Positions 51,815-62,361 of a DNA stretch of 64,000 nucleotides are shown in pieces. Source of the stretch: Acholoe squamosa. Lineage: Eukaryota > Annelida > Polychaeta > Phyllodocida > Polynoidae. The notes beneath the pieces were generated by a model. That model saw only the letters and a program-made list of their open reading frames with translations, ran no database searches and had not been told where the DNA came from. Both the position numbers and the translations under genes were made by a program. The stretch is taken from NCBI GenBank assembly GCA_949317995.1, contig OX439039.1, positions 18,591,282 through 18,655,281 on the forward strand, in the 5' to 3' direction. Positions within the stretch are counted from its first letter, which is position 1; the number at the start of each line of letters is the position of its first letter.

Positions 51815-52057
51815 GTGGGGTGTTTCAGAAGCAGGTAATGTTTACAACCGGTCATAAGGAGATATGATAACAGTTTTAATAGTGAGTGTAGGCTTATAAC
51901 TGCATGTGTTTCTAAAGCATTGCCATTATCTTACTGAGTCTATAACTATATGACTGGTGAGAGATGATAATGGTTGCAGTTGTAAGTTTAGAATCTAACA
52001 GTTTTAGAAACAGATATTTAATGTTCATTATCATGTCCGGCTTCTGAAACACCCCAC
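51815..52057. mobile_element. 243-bp inverted-repeat element B, related to A
   Basis: Perfect 17-bp terminal inverted repeats (GTGGGGTGTTTCAGAAG and complement). Interior resembles element A (GGTAATGTTTACAACCGGTC versus GGCAATATTTACAACTGGTT). A CTG duplication flanks it if TGGGGTG is the terminus. Only 24 bp separate it from element A. Confidence 0.85.
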
Positions 52058-53039
52058 TGGAAGCCAGGCTTACTGCAGACCAACCCACTGCTCTCCAGTA
52101 TTGATATTACTCATAACGTTTATAGCCGGCTCCGATCGGTCCCCACTGACACATTCCCTCATCATTGAGGTTGTTCTAAACATGGTTCCCGGCCCCCTAC
52201 CCACTCCACCCCTCCCTTACCCACTCCAACCTCACCAGCAGCCAAGTGCCCTTCATATGACCTTCCTATGACCTTCAGTTGGCACCGAGTGGGATTGATC
52301 AGCAAAATATGTATACGGATCAGCGCGCGCTGCGAATCTAGCAGTCTGAAATCATTCCTACTTAATGTGTTTTTAATGGTTCATGTTTAGATCTCAAGTG
52401 AAATGTATAATATATAGGTGGATGGGATTTAGAAGGTAGAAATGGAAATGTCTGTGAGTACACCTTATGCTTCAGCTATGATCATAAATTCCTCATAGGT
52501 ATTGCTTTCCCGATTTCCAGAGCGAACTCTGTACGTTTTCAACCAGGGAAAGGCGGTGATTTCTAGTTCGCATTCTGATATAAATCAATGGCGAAAATTG
52601 AGATTTGGTTTGAAATTCCTGCCAGCTGCAAATTGACTAGAAAAGTAAATTGGCCCTAAATGTGCCGAAGTATTTTTTTCTATTCACTGAAAGGTAGACC
52701 ATAAAGGAAATGTTCTTCTTCTTGTATGAATGGTTTTATTCCATTTTCTCTTAAACCCAGTCTGATATGATAGATTCATATGAAACACATATACCATGGA
52801 ATGCCATGTAATATTGGTCGATCAGAAGTTGAAACTTCCTTTATACATCTTGCACTGTACGTGTGCTACCATTGATGTATGACCCCGTATCTCCCTGTCC
52901 AATAACCATACGTCAAAAAGCAGTCCGCCTTTACTGCCCCACCCAGTGATATAAATAACGGGGTCCAACATACATAAAGACCGACTCGTTATATTGGATT
53001 TACACAAATGTCGTCTTATTCCATTCTTCCCTTTCACTT

Positions 53040-53200
53040 CCATATCAAGCTGTGTCAGCCGCGCCCATTGGTCGGGGTCGGCGTCTGTATCGACGCCTGT
53101 GATTGGTGGGTCACGTCGGGTCTCCACTGGTACTCATCCGTCAGCTGGTTGCAGGTCGGGAACCAGAGGCCGGCTGTGAGAGCGGGCACTTCCGTCGTGG
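53040..53200. promoter_or_regulatory. CpG-rich promoter-like patch with CCAAT and CRE-like motifs
   Basis: Two inverted CCAAT boxes (ATTGG at 53,067-53,071 and 53,102-53,106), a TCACGTC element at 53,111 and an ACTTCCG at 53,188 cluster in a CpG-dense stretch. No adjoining first exon could be assigned. Confidence 0.35.
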
Positions 53201-53346
53201 TTGACATAATAAATAGGTTGCACACCAAGGTGTGTTACAGAGGTAACCTATCTAAGTGACGTATTCTATGTAGTAGTCATCATTTTGAAAGAGAAAAAGA
53301 TAACTTTTTGTAAAAAGTTCCATTCCCCCTTCTATATACACATGCT

Positions 53347-53708
53347 GGAGGGTGTTGCTCCTATAGTAAAAGGAAGACCTGGCTAAAAATGTCCTTGTTT
53401 CCAGTCCTTTCTTTTCATGTAGCTATAACTTGTCCCTTTTGTTGCTCACAAGTGGTCATTCAAGTACGGTGCTAAAAAAGGGGGACTTGAGTAGGTACCT
53501 AGTTGGGAAATGTCAGTCAGTATAATATACTATAGATTGTGTGACATGCGTAGGTACCTGATAGTGCAGCTCTCTCTATTTTAAACAAGGTAGGTGACTT
53601 TTCAGACTGATGTGGTGAGTGCAAGTACTTAGGTGAAGCAGTGCACGACTTGATTAGAAAAGAGGGCACATACTCACACCTCTTTTTACAATAGGAGCAA
53701 CACCCTCC
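53347..53708 (+). mobile_element. 362-bp inverted-repeat MITE, copy 2
   Basis: Begins GGAGGGTGTTGCTCCTATAG and ends GGAGCAACACCCTCC. If GAGGGTG is the terminus, CTG is duplicated at both sides. Confidence 0.93.
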
Positions 53709-53786
53709 TGATAAATGGTGTTGTCCTTTGACCAAATAAGCCCAAATAAAACTAGGGGTGTCAGGCCATTCAGCCAGGTTGGCTCG

Positions 53787-54148
53787 AGAGGGTGTTGCTC
53801 ATATAGTAAAAGAAAGAGCTGGCTAAAAATGCCCTCATTTCCAGTCCTTTCTTTTCATGGCGCTATAAGTTGTCCCTTTTGTTGCTCACAAGTGGTCATT
53901 CAAGTATGGTGCTAAAAAAGGGGGATTTGAGTAGGTAGCTAGTTGGGAGAAGTCAGTCAGTATAATAAACTATAGAGTGTGTGACATGAGTAGGTACCTG
54001 GTAGTGCAGCTCTCTCTATTTTAAACAAAACAGGTGACTTTTCAGACTAATGTGGTGAGTGCAAGTACTTAGGTGAAGCAGTGCACGACTTGTTTAGAAA
54101 AGAGGGCACATACTCACAGCTCTTTTTCCAATAGGAGCAACACCCTCC
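53787..54148 (+). mobile_element. 362-bp inverted-repeat MITE, copy 3
   Basis: Same length and orientation as copy 2, from which only 78 bp separate it; first base differs (AGAGGG). No clear target duplication. Confidence 0.93.
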
Positions 54149-55352
54149 ATGAATACAGACAACTGCAGTTACAGCACCTCACCCTAGTGAGTAAACTGGG
54201 AGGTACCTTTCCCTATACCTTTCTGAATGAGACTGGAGAGTCCTCCTGGTGAACACTGCAGTCAATATCATCGAGGTAGAATAGTGCTTTCAAGCTGAAT
54301 AACTTCTAACCACTCTAAGCCCAGAAAGCCTTAATTTTTTTCAAAGCTGTATGATATACTTCAGTGTGTGTTTTATCCTATAGCAATGTAGTGCAAGTGA
54401 GTCGTGGTTTGACGGTCATGGATCCTTGAGGCACCCCGCGGTCAGCATTATTAATGTGACTCCCCTGGATGGATCAATGAGAGGCCCAGTGAAAGCAGAG
54501 ATGGAGAATTAGGTGAATCAATGTGTAGGGCTGGGTATAAGAGCTGAGAATCAGGTTAATTGGGCAGTGTGTTTAAGTGTATACAGAGCCTTTTAGTTCC
54601 CATAAAATAAGGAATGGGGCCAATAGTCGGAAACTATACTACCGATGTATAATCAAAATCATGTACCTAAGTTATTAGATAAAATAATGTTACCTTTTTA
54701 TCAAAGCATTCTATAAAGGTATGTTCTAGTAAACATGAACATGGATCTGTACCTTTCTCGGCTTAGGAAAGTTACCTTGATAACTCCTCTATATATTTGT
54801 GTTTGTTGATAAACTATTAAAGGACTCTTCAGTTCGGTGTTTAAATTTACACAGGGGATTCTTCAAGAATTTGGACAGCTTGGGGGCCTGTGGAAACACC
54901 TGCAACAGTACAAATGATAATGAATAAAACGAGTGAGTAACACGATGACGATTCTTCTGACGTTTTCCTTAATTGCTTTCACTGGCCTAGAGTATTGGTC
55001 TCAAACCTTCAATGCGAAACAAAAACCAAAAATCAGGTACTCGATATACTACAATGTGGTCTAATAACCCTAGCTCTCCTCATGGCTAAATGTGGATCAA
55101 ACATCAGCTAGCTTATCGACACAGTCTGCACTCCCCCTACTGCAGATTGGCCCACATTTTGTACCCCCCCCCCCGATAGTCTTACCCGCCAATGGCTGGA
55201 TGAGGCTCTATGAGGACAGCATGTTGCCTCCAGACTCATGGTCATTTCTCACTTTTGTGGAATTAGGGCTTTTATACTTACTTTCTATAGTGCTGCATTT
55301 GTGCATCATGCCAACCACAGGGAACTAATACTCCTTCTCCAAAGGGTATGTT

Positions 55353-55402
55353 TGATGCACTGATACAGTGCAGGCAAGCTATTTGCCAGTATCAGTGCAT
55401 CA
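55353..55402. ncRNA. MicroRNA-precursor-like hairpin
   Basis: A 14-bp perfect stem (TGATGCACTGATAC with GTATCAGTGCATCA), an asymmetric internal loop, then a 5-bp stem (GGCAA with TTGCC) and a 5-nt loop. The 3' arm contains TCAGTGCATCA, which shares the seed of the vertebrate miR-148/152 family; that could be chance. Confidence 0.3.
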
Positions 55403-56075
55403 TGTTTAAAAAAGATCAGTGTTGGGGATAGTGCAGGTCTTAGAGAGTTAGCCATCAATATTAGATGAACCCTCCCTCTGGCTCCCCCCGGTGGCTGTGT
55501 AGAAGATTAAAGCGCGGATCACAGCGATCATTCTCACGGGGTATTAAGCCCAGCCTCACCCCCCCCCCCAACCATGTGCTGCTCTCCTCTCTCTAGGCTC
55601 ACCTTGGCTTTTTCACCTCCCTCCCTTAACACACCTTAACCACAGGCTCTATCAGGTGTTAGAAGGTGATACCTGCACGTCGATATATGCTCCAGACCCT
55701 ATTGTATACTGTCTATAGTCGATATAGTCGTTTTAATTGAAATAAACGACTGGATCTTGACCCCGCAATATTAAAGGTTTTTGGATGAACATAATTATGA
55801 CCAGCAAAAATACTACTACTGTCTATCATCATGAGTATTCACGAAATATCAGTATGTGTGCGTATGTGGTTAAACACAGCATAAAAATCCCACATCACTG
55901 TCTAGAAATAGGAACTGCAGTGAGATGTTATCATTCAAGTGATTATAAACCCGATATGTTGTAAGATATTCTTCAGCCTCATAGAACCGGATTTCAGGTT
56001 ATACTTTTTTCAGTTTAATTAACATTTAATGCCATCATTAGACTATTTAGGACAGTATCCACTATTATTATTATC

Positions 56076-56275
56076 NNNNNNNNNNNNNNNNNNNNNNNNN
56101 NNNNNNNNNNNNNNNNNNNNNNNNNNNNNNNNNNNNNNNNNNNNNNNNNNNNNNNNNNNNNNNNNNNNNNNNNNNNNNNNNNNNNNNNNNNNNNNNNNNN
56201 NNNNNNNNNNNNNNNNNNNNNNNNNNNNNNNNNNNNNNNNNNNNNNNNNNNNNNNNNNNNNNNNNNNNNNNNNNN
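56076..56275. other. Assembly gap, 200 N
   Basis: Exactly 200 undetermined bases; the round size suggests a scaffold gap of unknown true length. Confidence 0.99.
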
Positions 56276-57070
56276 TTTGTCAAAGATGAAACATACTCTA
56301 CTTATCCTAAGTATAGAGGTGTATCTACACTTTTGATTTTATTTAACCAATGAGAAACTACATTCATCATTTCTAATTTGCCTTTTGTATATCATTAGAA
56401 TTTCAAAACAATCAGTTCTAATGGAGAGGGTAGCTTCAACGCCTGTCTATATATGCATGAAGGGACACTGAATAACAGTCCCCCTGCTCCATGTCATCCA
56501 GGGTCCCAGTAACATCTCATCCGCCCTGTACATGAGGGATCAGACCTAACCCTACTCTTCTTCAACCAAATTGTTTTGGGTATAAAATCGGCCTATAGGG
56601 GCTGTCATTGTCTTTCAAAGTAGTGAGTAGTGAGAAGCCAAGTAGTGAGTGTCCCAGGTAAGCATATTGACAAAGATTGATGGAATCCTGATTATCTATC
56701 TGTCCTGATTAGGCAGATATGAAGGTGAAAACATAGCATGCATCTCTTGTAAAATGATGATTCCATCAAACCTCAAATGATGATATTTAAGGACTCCTTT
56801 TATTAATTGAGATGAAATAAAAAGCACATGGTAGATATTTTCGGATATTTTCAAAATACATTAAAAATGTTGGTACCATCTTTTTCTTCATGGAAAACTG
56901 CCTGAAGTATGTTTTCATTAGAAAAACTAAATTATCACATTTCTTACTGATTTATTTTTTATATAAATGATCATTAGAATTGACCCAAACATTTCTTAAT
57001 TCTGTACCATGTTTAGAAGATCACCATATCCTAGCAAAGCATTATAGAGACTAGTGGTTTGAAATGCACT

Positions 57071-57431
57071 GGAGGGTGTTACTCCTATACTTAAAGGAAG
57101 AGCTGACTAAAAATGCCCTCATTTCCAGTCCTTTCTTTTCATGTCGCTATCACTTGTCCCTTTTGTTGCTCACAAGTGGTCATTCAAGTACGGTGCTAAA
57201 AAGGGGGATCTAAGTAGGTACCTAGTTGGGAGAAGTCAGTCAGTATAATAAACTATAGAGCGTGTGACATGAGTAGGTACCTGGTAGTGCAGCTCTCTCT
57301 ATTTTAAACAAGGCAGGTGACTTTTCAGACTAATGTGGTGAGTGCAAGTACTTAGGTGAAGCAGTGCACAACTTGTTTAGAAAAGAGGGCATATACTCAC
57401 AACTCGTTTTACAATAGGAGCAACACCCTCC
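57071..57431 (+). mobile_element. 361-bp inverted-repeat MITE, copy 4
   Basis: Begins GGAGGGTGTTACTCCTATAC and ends GGAGCAACACCCTCC. Same family as the three copies at 49.9-54.1 kb, one base shorter. Confidence 0.93.
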
Positions 57432-60400
57432 AGAGACCACATACCATCAAGCAATCTCTGAGAAAACCATAAGTTTTCACTGATTTTTGAGGAAGTGAGG
57501 ACGTACCAAAAATCGGCGATTTACTCGCAAAAATGTGCGTCCGGTAAAAGAAGAGTTAAGTACCTCCTAGGTTTTAGTCTATTGCAATGCAGATACTTTT
57601 GACGATGCACTTCCTCAAGTGATCCATGATGCACGACGGCAGTACTTCTGAATTACACCCATTGGTAAATCAAGACGACAAAAATGACTATGAAGCCTTA
57701 CTAGATTCATCATTTTTGACCAAGAACGTTATTTCAAAATAATCTTAATTTACCGCTTTTCAAAATACCCTGCTGAAGAGTTAAGAGGTCATGGAGGGAT
57801 TAGATCACCCTGGAGACGGGAGACGGCCAGAGGATGAGACACAGGAGAAGTAGAAGGGATGTGACAGTAAAGCAGAGGACACAGGAGCACTGGGCTGTAA
57901 ACATCTCCCTCACACACAGACAGGCTTATGTAACCTAACACTACATTCACAGACTCTGCCAAACTAAACCTCTGCCATTTGAGTACCCATTTTTTAACAT
58001 CAGAGAAAAGCAGAAAAGAGCATTAAGAGATTGTTCTTACTCACAAGAAGAGTTCTAAGACAGTGTGCAAAGGTTTAGCCATTCAAAGACGATATGATTC
58101 CAGGCGTACTGTTTTGACAAATGCAGTGTGTTCAAAAGGCTCCCATTGGTGACTCTTCCTGACCCCAGCAGGTACGGGAGAAATCTATAACCTGTTGCCC
58201 CCAAGTAAACCTAAAACTGCGACTCCATTGACTCATCATCCAAAAGTAAGCCTCTACAAAAATACAAATCCATAAAAATAAAAATAAATCCATAGAATAT
58301 GGATAAAAAATACACTCACCCAAAGAAAGCTCCACTGGCCACCACCAAAATAGTGCATACAGATTCGGCATGATCCATGCCACAATGGGCATTTTTTCAA
58401 AAAATCCATAGAGATTAAAAAAAGGTCATTCTGACTAACAGAAAAAATAAAAATAAAATAAAACCAAACGTTCCCCAAGATTACACCTGATGAGGCCACG
58501 AGAGGGCCGAAACACTCTGGAAGATGCCAAACATTCCCATAAATGTACCACCATACATGTGCATACACATCACCATAGCAACATAACAATCTCGAAGTAG
58601 AGATAGGACAGTGAACTGTCATTTCCGTGTCCACTTTTCTGTAGACTTAGAAATAAAATAATTATACAACAAAGTTGTACAAAAGAAGTTGCTAAATAAA
58701 AAAAAAGAAAAATCTGAGTCAAACGGAGTGTAGTGTTGGGAACCTTTACACCACGTCCTAATCCACTTGCCGTTTGGAGTACTGAGTAAATAATGAATAG
58801 TGAGAAGTAGCCAGTTTATCATCGGTGCTGCAGTAACAAATTATCAAGACAAAAAAGGCATTTCTTTGAAACAGAATTCTGCCCTTGGAGGGTTTAGCTC
58901 CTCTGAACGTTATCAGCAGCCATATCTATGTGCCATCTGAGCCTGCGGGCTTGAGGCAAATCCTTTATTGTGTTACATGATGCTGGCTCTGTGTTGACAG
59001 CACTGCTTAGCATCCTAGATGCATATGTAAACAATCTCTGCGATAATAATGTTCAAAGTAATAAGGGATAGGGGATTATTTAGCTGCATGTAGAGTTCCC
59101 GCTTGTCTAGAATCGAAGAACAGGCTTGCAAAAACATTTTTAAAAATAATGTGACTATACCTGGCGGTGTTTATGGCTGAACAAGTAAGGACAAGTAGAC
59201 TTCGTCAAAATGGACTTAAGCATTTACAAGGTTGACTCATCCTAATAGTATCCCCCCCACACACACACACAACAGGTTGAACATAACATTAGCCCAAATT
59301 GTAAAATATTATTCAGAAGGACATCCTCAATTACACCCTGAGGGGTGATCATCCTTAATCCTAACGCACCCTTAACATAGTCAGACTCTGTCTAAAGTGA
59401 CTCTCTAATAACGTTCAGTCTTGGTGGGGTAGATTGAGGCAGGGTTGCACTTTGCAGGATTCGTCTGTCTAATCGTCCTCAGAAGGAGGGGCTTCTGCCC
59501 ATTTGTTAATAACAAGGGGGGCTGACTCTTGGAGAGTTATGGGGTAATGGAAATTTATATGGAATGTAGCGTTTGAGGTTGAAACATACTTATATATGGT
59601 ATATTATCTTTAATTGGGTGAAATCAATCCCATGATCAATACATGGTCATAGGAATATAACCAATGAACACTGACACATCTCACCACACCAGCCATTCTT
59701 ACAAAGGTCCCTTCCCGGCCCTGGAGTAGCAAGACGTCTACTTAGAACTGACTCACTGAGTTCCTCCATCCAACCTCCCCCACCCCTCTATGTCCCTTAC
59801 TCTCTCCTGAAATGGCTCCCCTCCCCAGCACCCCCTGGGGGCCAAAATTCGACTTAAGCCGCAGTGTCTCTGATGCATGAAGTCATAGTGAGTGTGGCTG
59901 GCCACAAATGGCCGAGGCTACATGCATGAGTAGGGTGGGATATTACTATGAGGGGCTGTAATGCTGGTCGCATAAGGCTCACAGTGTGTATGAGCAACTG
60001 AGGAGGATCTAGCCTGTATCTTATTCTGTGCCGAAATGCACAGGGGTGGCCTACAAAGTTCTTCAGATGTGAACGAATTATATCAATCAAATCTATACCG
60101 TACGCGTTCATTGTGTTCATTATATATAGTGTAACTTTCTATGTTTACGTGAATGATGGTTTTCACAACGTTTCTTAATTGCGATATCATATTCCGGACT
60201 TTAACCAAAAAGAAAACAATATGCGATCTTAATGCTGTCCTTGCTGGTTTACTTATGAAGCACGTGAATCCCTTCAGATACTGTTGATGAATGGAATGTA
60301 TTTACACAGAGAATAAACATTATGTTAGACGAGTACTGTGAATAAACCAGCATGGATTGAAATGCAGTACGACACAAGTCTACTGACACACAATGCATTC

Positions 60401-60580
60401 AACACTGTGTCATGGTGCATCGCTGTGTAGGACATGATTTTGGGACAAGTATGGAGGTTAGGGCTGCAAGTGTTGGGAAGATATCCCCAGGGGTGGTTGG
60501 ATAAGAATCCATAGACGTCATAATAACACAATCGTCACCCCCCCCCTCCCCTTGCTGCCTCTCTGAGAGTGCGATACGTT
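57432..60580. other. Host noncoding stretch
   Basis: No supported gene. A-rich AAAATAAAAATAAA sequence at 58,255-58,465 leads into the hammerhead-like core at 58,487. Minus-strand ORFs over the A-rich part are composition artefacts. A C and CA run is at 59,251-59,271. Confidence 0.4.
58487..58513 (+). ncRNA. Hammerhead-ribozyme catalytic-core motif
   Basis: CTGATGA (58,487-58,493) is followed by a 4-bp stem II (GGCC with GGCC, 7-nt loop ACGAGAG) and GAAAC (58,509-58,513). This reproduces the conserved C3-U4-G5-A6-N7-G8-A9 / G12-A13-A14 core. The cleavage-site strand and partners for stems I and III were not found within about 100 nt, so it may be a half-motif, act in trans or in tandem copies, or be chance. 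Hammerheads in animals are known from Penelope-like and other retroelements. Confidence 0.45.
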
Positions 60581-60785
60581 GTCTCGTCTTTTGCCCGCCC
60601 GGCCCAGTTTGCGCGTGCGCGTTCAGCCGGAAACGCAGTGCCCGCCGGACGCTGACTCATGCGCAAAACGTTTCAATTATTTTGCCGCAGCAACAGATCG
60701 ATCTTGTGGGAGCTCGGCGCGCGGCGATCAGACGCTGCGTCCGCCATGATCTGCCGTCCTGGCCGTGCGGCTACGTCTACTCAGG
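60580..60785 (+). promoter_or_regulatory. CpG-island-like promoter with NRF1 and AP-1 motifs
   Basis: The densest CpG cluster in the window. Contains GCGCGTGCGCG (60,611-60,621, NRF1-like), CCGGAA (60,627-60,632), TGACTCA (60,653-60,659) and CGCGCGGCG near 60,717. An ATG at 60,746 in CCGCCATGA context opens 13 codons before a possible CAGG|GTGTGT donor, which would fit a first exon on the plus strand. Confidence 0.5.
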
Positions 60786-61379
60786 GTGTGTGTGAGGGTG
60801 GATGGACCCTGGTAGTGGTGGGGAGAAGGAGGGGGTGACACTTGGGAGAAAATCAGTAAAAAGGACTAGTGGACATGAGGGAAAGGGGTTAAATCCATTG
60901 AGGGTGTTATAGTATTGGCTGTTATAAGATAGTAATTATTGATCAATACTGACTCAACAGGATCCCGGATGATGTTTTCAGTACATAGATAGAAGTCGGG
61001 TTTTAGATGGGTATAAGTTGAAATGCGGTGTAGCTTTTGAAAGAATCCAGTTAGTCTTGTTATTATGTATCCACTATCTCTATCTAGAATTCCTACACTT
61101 CACATGTATACACTTTGCTTGAAATCTCAGCCGCGTAGGTCTACGCCATGTGCCCAGTCAGAGACTAGTGAGTAGTATAGGGAAATGTCACTATGACCAA
61201 GGCACAGATATGACCCAACAGACCAACAGACCCAAAGCGCCATTGTCTGTGTAAGCCAGGACCCTGGAGGAGGCGGGGGGAGGTCGGGGGTGGTAGTAGG
61301 GTGCACCTGTCAGTGGATGACCGTCCTACACAGCTTCCCACTTACTTTGACACACCATGACCTTCTCTACCATGTCCAG

Positions 61380-61435
61380 GTGAGGCTAGCAGCTGGTGGT
61401 GCTGGGGATGGGAGACTGGTACGGCTTCAGTTTGG
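61380..61435 (+). CDS. Possible exon downstream of the 60.6-kb promoter
   Basis: Acceptor TTCTCTACCATGTCCAG and donor TTTGG|GTGTGT bound 56 nt, open as VRLAAGGAGDGRLVRLQF. Phase agreement with the possible first exon is ambiguous. Confidence 0.25.
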
Positions 61436-62315
61436 GTGTGTCCTGGGAGGAATATCTGTTAGAAAAAGTTCATGTAGTGTGTGTACTAGGTCCTCCCATC
61501 TAGTCTGCTGTAATACATGAAACTACATGTGAAAGACCTGACATATCTATACAAAGTGGATTTGAATGTCTGCGTAGTATGGATCTATGTGACAGTGTGT
61601 GCCTAAACAGCACGTGCACTCTCAGTCCCAATTGTAAATGGGATGTACGGATGGATAATTTTAGAGAAGCGAGGTATTTTGCTACATCCCTACAACCATG
61701 CATATGGTTGGGTTAGTGGTTTTGGCCTCTCTGTCTTTCCCTGTAGTTATCTGTATCAGCTGTGTATGGCAGGGATTGACAATGTTTGTGTTATGCTCTG
61801 TTTGGAGGAAGGTGGGAGTTTAGTGGGAGAAGGGGGGGGGGCTGAGGGGCGTGGCAGTGTGACTGATAAGACAAGGACAAACGACATGAGCCCCAGACAA
61901 CATCAACCGCCGCTACACTTGGACAACCGCCCTGGGGTGGGAGAAGGGGTGGGTGTTGGGGGTAAGCAAAGGCAAGGAGGCGAGGAAGCAAGGGGTGAGC
62001 AGGAAGGGGTCATGGTCACCCTTGACAGGAGCTGACCACAGCCAAGGTCATAGTGGTCAGGCTTGGGATGGGGTTGTGAGTGTCATAACCACCATAAGCC
62101 AAAAGAATCAAAAGTAGGTGTCTTAGAGATAACACTGACTGCATTTTAAAGGTGTTATATCCAACCCTCACCGCACTATTACTTTTGAGACTATCGTTAT
62201 GATGATCCTAATAGGGTAGGGAGGCCCCCATGACTCCAGTGTATCATTATACGTGTAACTGTGTTTTCAAATTTAGGAAATATGCCCATGCTTAGTATAT
62301 AGTGTGTTTTAAATG

Positions 62316-62361
<46 letters not shown>

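Larger units (their letters stand above)
54149..57070. other. Host noncoding stretch with assembly gap
   Basis: No supported gene. Contains the hairpin at 55,353 and the 200-N gap. A C run sits at 55,164-55,173 and another at 55,560-55,569. Confidence 0.4.

Noticed and set aside
56029-56289. ORFs across the N gap
   Set aside because: They consist almost entirely of undetermined bases.
58132-58634. Aromatic-rich minus-strand ORFs
   Set aside because: They read through an A-rich tract next to the hammerhead-like core and look compositional.
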